From contig JAFNVK010000153.1 of NCBI GenBank assembly GCA_017379815.1, positions 1 to 7,734 on the forward strand: 7,734 nucleotides of DNA, read 5' to 3'. The notes under the pieces were generated by a model. It worked only from the letters and a program-made list of their open reading frames with translations. It made no database searches and was not told where the DNA came from. Origin of the DNA: Clostridia bacterium. Lineage in GTDB: Bacteria > Bacillota > Clostridia > Oscillospirales > CAG-272. Shown in pieces: positions 6,178 to 7,734 of the stretch. Each line of letters opens with the position of its first letter. The stretch's first letter is position 1. The translations under genes and the position numbers were made by a program.

Positions 6178-7020
6178 ATGGCAATTCGCATTGACGGAAA
6201 AGCAATCTCGGCCGAGATCCGTGCCGAGCTGAAGGAAAAGACCGAGGCCTTTGCGGCCGCGCGCGGATACCGCCCGGGCCTTGCGGTCATTATTGTCGGC
6301 GAGGACCCTGCCTCCCAGGTCTACGTGCGCAACAAGAAGCGCGCCTGCGAGGAGGTCGGCTTTTATTCGAGAGGCTACGAGCTTCCCGCATCCACCTCGC
6401 AGGAGGAGCTGCTCGCGCTGATCGACACGCTCAACGCCGATCCCGCGATCCACGGCATCCTCGTGCAGCTGCCCCTGCCCAAGCATCTGGACGAGAGCGA
6501 GGTGCTCTTGCGCATCGACCCGAAAAAGGACGTGGACGCCTTCCACCCCTATAACGTTGGTAAGATCATGATCGGCGATTACCGCTTTCTCCCCTGCACG
6601 CCCGCGGGCGTGATGGCGCTTCTTGAGCGCACGGGGATCGAGATCGCGGGCAAGAGGTGCGTTGTGGTGGGTCGCTCCAACATCGTGGGCAAGCCCATGG
6701 CGATGCTTCTTCTGCACGCCAACGGCACGGTGACCGTTTGCCACAGCCGCACAAAGGAGCTTTCCTCCATCACGCGCGAGGCCGATATTCTGGTCGTTGC
6801 CATCGGACGTGCGGATTTTATCACGGCGGATATGGTTAAGCCCGGAGCGGTGGTCATCGACGTTGGCATGAACCGACGCGCCGACGGCAAGCTGACGGGC
6901 GACGTGGATTTTGCCGCAGTCGAGCCGATCGCTTCGGCCATCACCCCCGTTCCGGGCGGCGTTGGACCCATGACCATTACCATGCTTTTGCAGAATACCC
7001 TTACGGCGGCCTGGGTCTGA
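6178..7020 (+). CDS. folD: Bifunctional methylenetetrahydrofolate dehydrogenase / methenyltetrahydrofolate cyclohydrolase FolD
   Basis: FolD interconverts 5,10-methylene-, 5,10-methenyl- and 10-formyl-tetrahydrofolate in the cytoplasm, using NADP+ in most bacteria, and supplies one-carbon units for purine synthesis and formylation of initiator tRNA. The 280-residue length is normal. The N-terminal catalytic domain has YVRNKKRAC (49-57), where K53 matches the catalytic lysine, and LVQLPLP (95-101) with Q97, followed by KDVDAFHPYNVG (117-128). The Rossmann domain has VVGRSNIVGKP (163-173). The closing signature TPVPGGVGPMT (256-266) is intact. The start is fixed by an AAAGGAGA site and by the normal family N-terminus MAIRIDGK. 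It is the last gene of the rightward unit and is followed by a strong terminator. No defect is visible. Confidence 0.97.
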   Translation: MAIRIDGKAISAEIRAELKEKTEAFAAARGYRPGLAVIIVGEDPASQVYVRNKKRACEEVGFYSRGYELPASTSQEELLALIDTLNADPAIHGILVQLPLPKHLDESEVLLRIDPKKDVDAFHPYNVGKIMIGDYRFLPCTPAGVMALLERTGIEIAGKRCVVVGRSNIVGKPMAMLLLHANGTVTVCHSRTKELSSITREADILVVAIGRADFITADMVKPGAVVIDVGMNRRADGKLTGDVDFAAVEPIASAITPVPGGVGPMTITMLLQNTLTAAWV

Positions 7021-7038
7021 GGCAAGCCGAACGAAAAA

Positions 7039-7079
7039 CCGCACCCCCCGTGCCTTTTGCACGGGGGGTGCGGCTTTTT
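7039..7079. terminator. Bidirectional intrinsic terminator between folD and glyQS
   Basis: A perfect 15-base-pair, very GC-rich stem (arms 7039-7053 and 7059-7073, CCGCACCCCCCGTGC and its complement) encloses a 5-base loop CTTTT. On the plus strand it is followed by CTTTTT (7074-7079), and on the minus strand by TTTTT (complement of 7034-7038). It begins 18 bases after the folD stop and ends about 10 bases from the glyQS stop, so one hairpin probably ends both converging transcripts. Confidence 0.93.
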
Positions 7080-7089
7080 ATGCGGTCGA

Positions 7090-7734
7090 TCAGAATGCGA
7101 TCTTCTTCTCGATATAGTCCTTCAGCTCGGCGATCGGGATGCGGACCTGCTCCATGGTGTCGCGGTCGCGCACGGTCACGCAGTTGTCGGCGGGCTTGGT
7201 GTCGTCGCCTACCGTCTCAAAGTCAACGGTGATGCAGAGCGGCGTGCCGATCTCGTCCTCGCGGCGGTAGCGCTTGCCGATCGAGCCGGTCTCGTCGTAA
7301 TCCACCATAAAGTACTTGGAGAGCTCGTCGTAGATCTCGCCGGCCTTCTCCGAAAGCTTCTTGGACAGGGGCAGAACGGCGGCCTTGAAGGGCGCGAGTG
7401 CGGGATGCAGGTGCAGCACCGTGCGCACGTCGTTCTTCGCCTCGTCGATGACCTCCTCGTCGTAGGCGTCCACGAGGAAGGCGAGGGCCACGCGGTCGGC
7501 ACCCAGCGAGGGCTCGATCACGTAGGGGGTGAAGTGCTCGTTCGTTTCGGGGTCGAAGTAATCCATAGCCTCGCCCGAATGCTTGGCGTGCTGGCCAAGA
7601 TCGTAGTCGGTGCGGTCGGCAACGCCCCAAAGCTCGCCCCAACCGAAGGGGAAGAGGTACTCAAAGTCGGTCGTGGCCTTGGAGTAGAAGCAAAGCTCCT
7701 CGGGGTCATGGTCGCGCAGGCGGAGGTTTTCGTC
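7090..7734 (-). CDS. glyQS: Glycine-tRNA ligase, dimeric (class IIa) type, C-terminal part, 5' end cut by window edge
   Basis: Glycyl-tRNA synthetase charges tRNA-Gly with glycine in the cytoplasm. The window shows the last 214 residues plus the stop; the start lies beyond the right edge. The fragment opens with ENLRLRDHDPEEL, then FPFGWGELWGVADRTDYDL (28-46 of the fragment) and the class II motif 3 region VIEPSLGADR (72-81), whose Arg contacts ATP. From about residue 108 (HLHPALAPFKAAVLPL) to the end is the HGTP anticodon-binding domain. These features belong to the single-chain dimeric GlyRS shared with archaea and eukaryotes, not the two-subunit GlyQ/GlyS enzyme of E. coli. The gene converges on folD and shares its terminator. 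Any T-box or other upstream control would lie outside the window. Confidence 0.96.
   Translation of the reverse strand, partial: DENLRLRDHDPEELCFYSKATTDFEYLFPFGWGELWGVADRTDYDLGQHAKHSGEAMDYFDPETNEHFTPYVIEPSLGADRVALAFLVDAYDEEVIDEAKNDVRTVLHLHPALAPFKAAVLPLSKKLSEKAGEIYDELSKYFMVDYDETGSIGKRYRREDEIGTPLCITVDFETVGDDTKPADNCVTVRDRDTMEQVRIPIAELKDYIEKKIAF

Noticed and set aside
4996..7062. 688-codon open frame on the minus strand, opposite lgt and folD
   Set aside because: The longest open frame in the window, but it is antisense to two intact conserved genes and even starts within the terminator hairpin region; no recognisable motifs.
1..7734. Novel defence, mobile or secondary-metabolite system
   Set aside because: Every gene is a recognised core or conserved clostridial family; there are no integrases, transposases, direct repeats, CRISPR-like arrays or obvious composition breaks.

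Overview
The window reads as an ordinary chromosomal housekeeping segment of a Gram-positive clostridial bacterium (Firmicutes, class Clostridia). The evidence is the pairing of a PDZ/radical-SAM/DUF512 protein with the GTPase gene der, a YfmF/YfmH pair of M16-family proteins, strong AGGAGG-type ribosome binding sites, sigma-A-type promoters and a dimeric-type glycyl-tRNA synthetase. Coding DNA is GC-rich with many G/C third positions, which would fit one of the GC-rich gut lineages. That placement is inference; no rRNA or other phylogenetic marker was compared.

Layout. (1) Positions 1-2233, minus strand: a two-gene unit transcribed leftwards, a DUF512 radical SAM protein followed 12 bases later by der, which runs off the left edge. 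(2) Positions 2234-2470: a divergent intergenic region with one convincing promoter on each strand, a 10-base palindrome inside the leftward promoter and a spaced inverted repeat touching the rightward one. (3) Positions 2471-7020, plus strand: a tightly packed four-gene unit, yfmF-like, yfmH-like, lgt, folD, with overlaps or gaps of at most 10 bases. (4) Positions 7039-7079: a very strong hairpin with a T-run on both strands, acting as a shared terminator. (5) Positions 7090-7734, minus strand: the 3' part of glycyl-tRNA synthetase, which converges on folD and runs off the right edge.

How the genes relate. Der acts in 50S ribosome assembly and GlyRS in translation. YfmF/YfmH are an inactive/active M16 pair that database names link to EF-P modification. 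Lgt is the first enzyme of lipoprotein maturation, and FolD supplies one-carbon folate units. I see no mobile element, CRISPR array, tRNA, rRNA, toxin-antitoxin or defence gene, and no convincing new system. The points most worth a second look are a Met in place of Lys in the second NKxD motif of Der, a CxxC near the C-terminus of the DUF512 protein, the active/inactive M16 pair translated with an overlap and joined to lgt, the long acidic tail of Lgt, and the promoter architecture of the divergent region.
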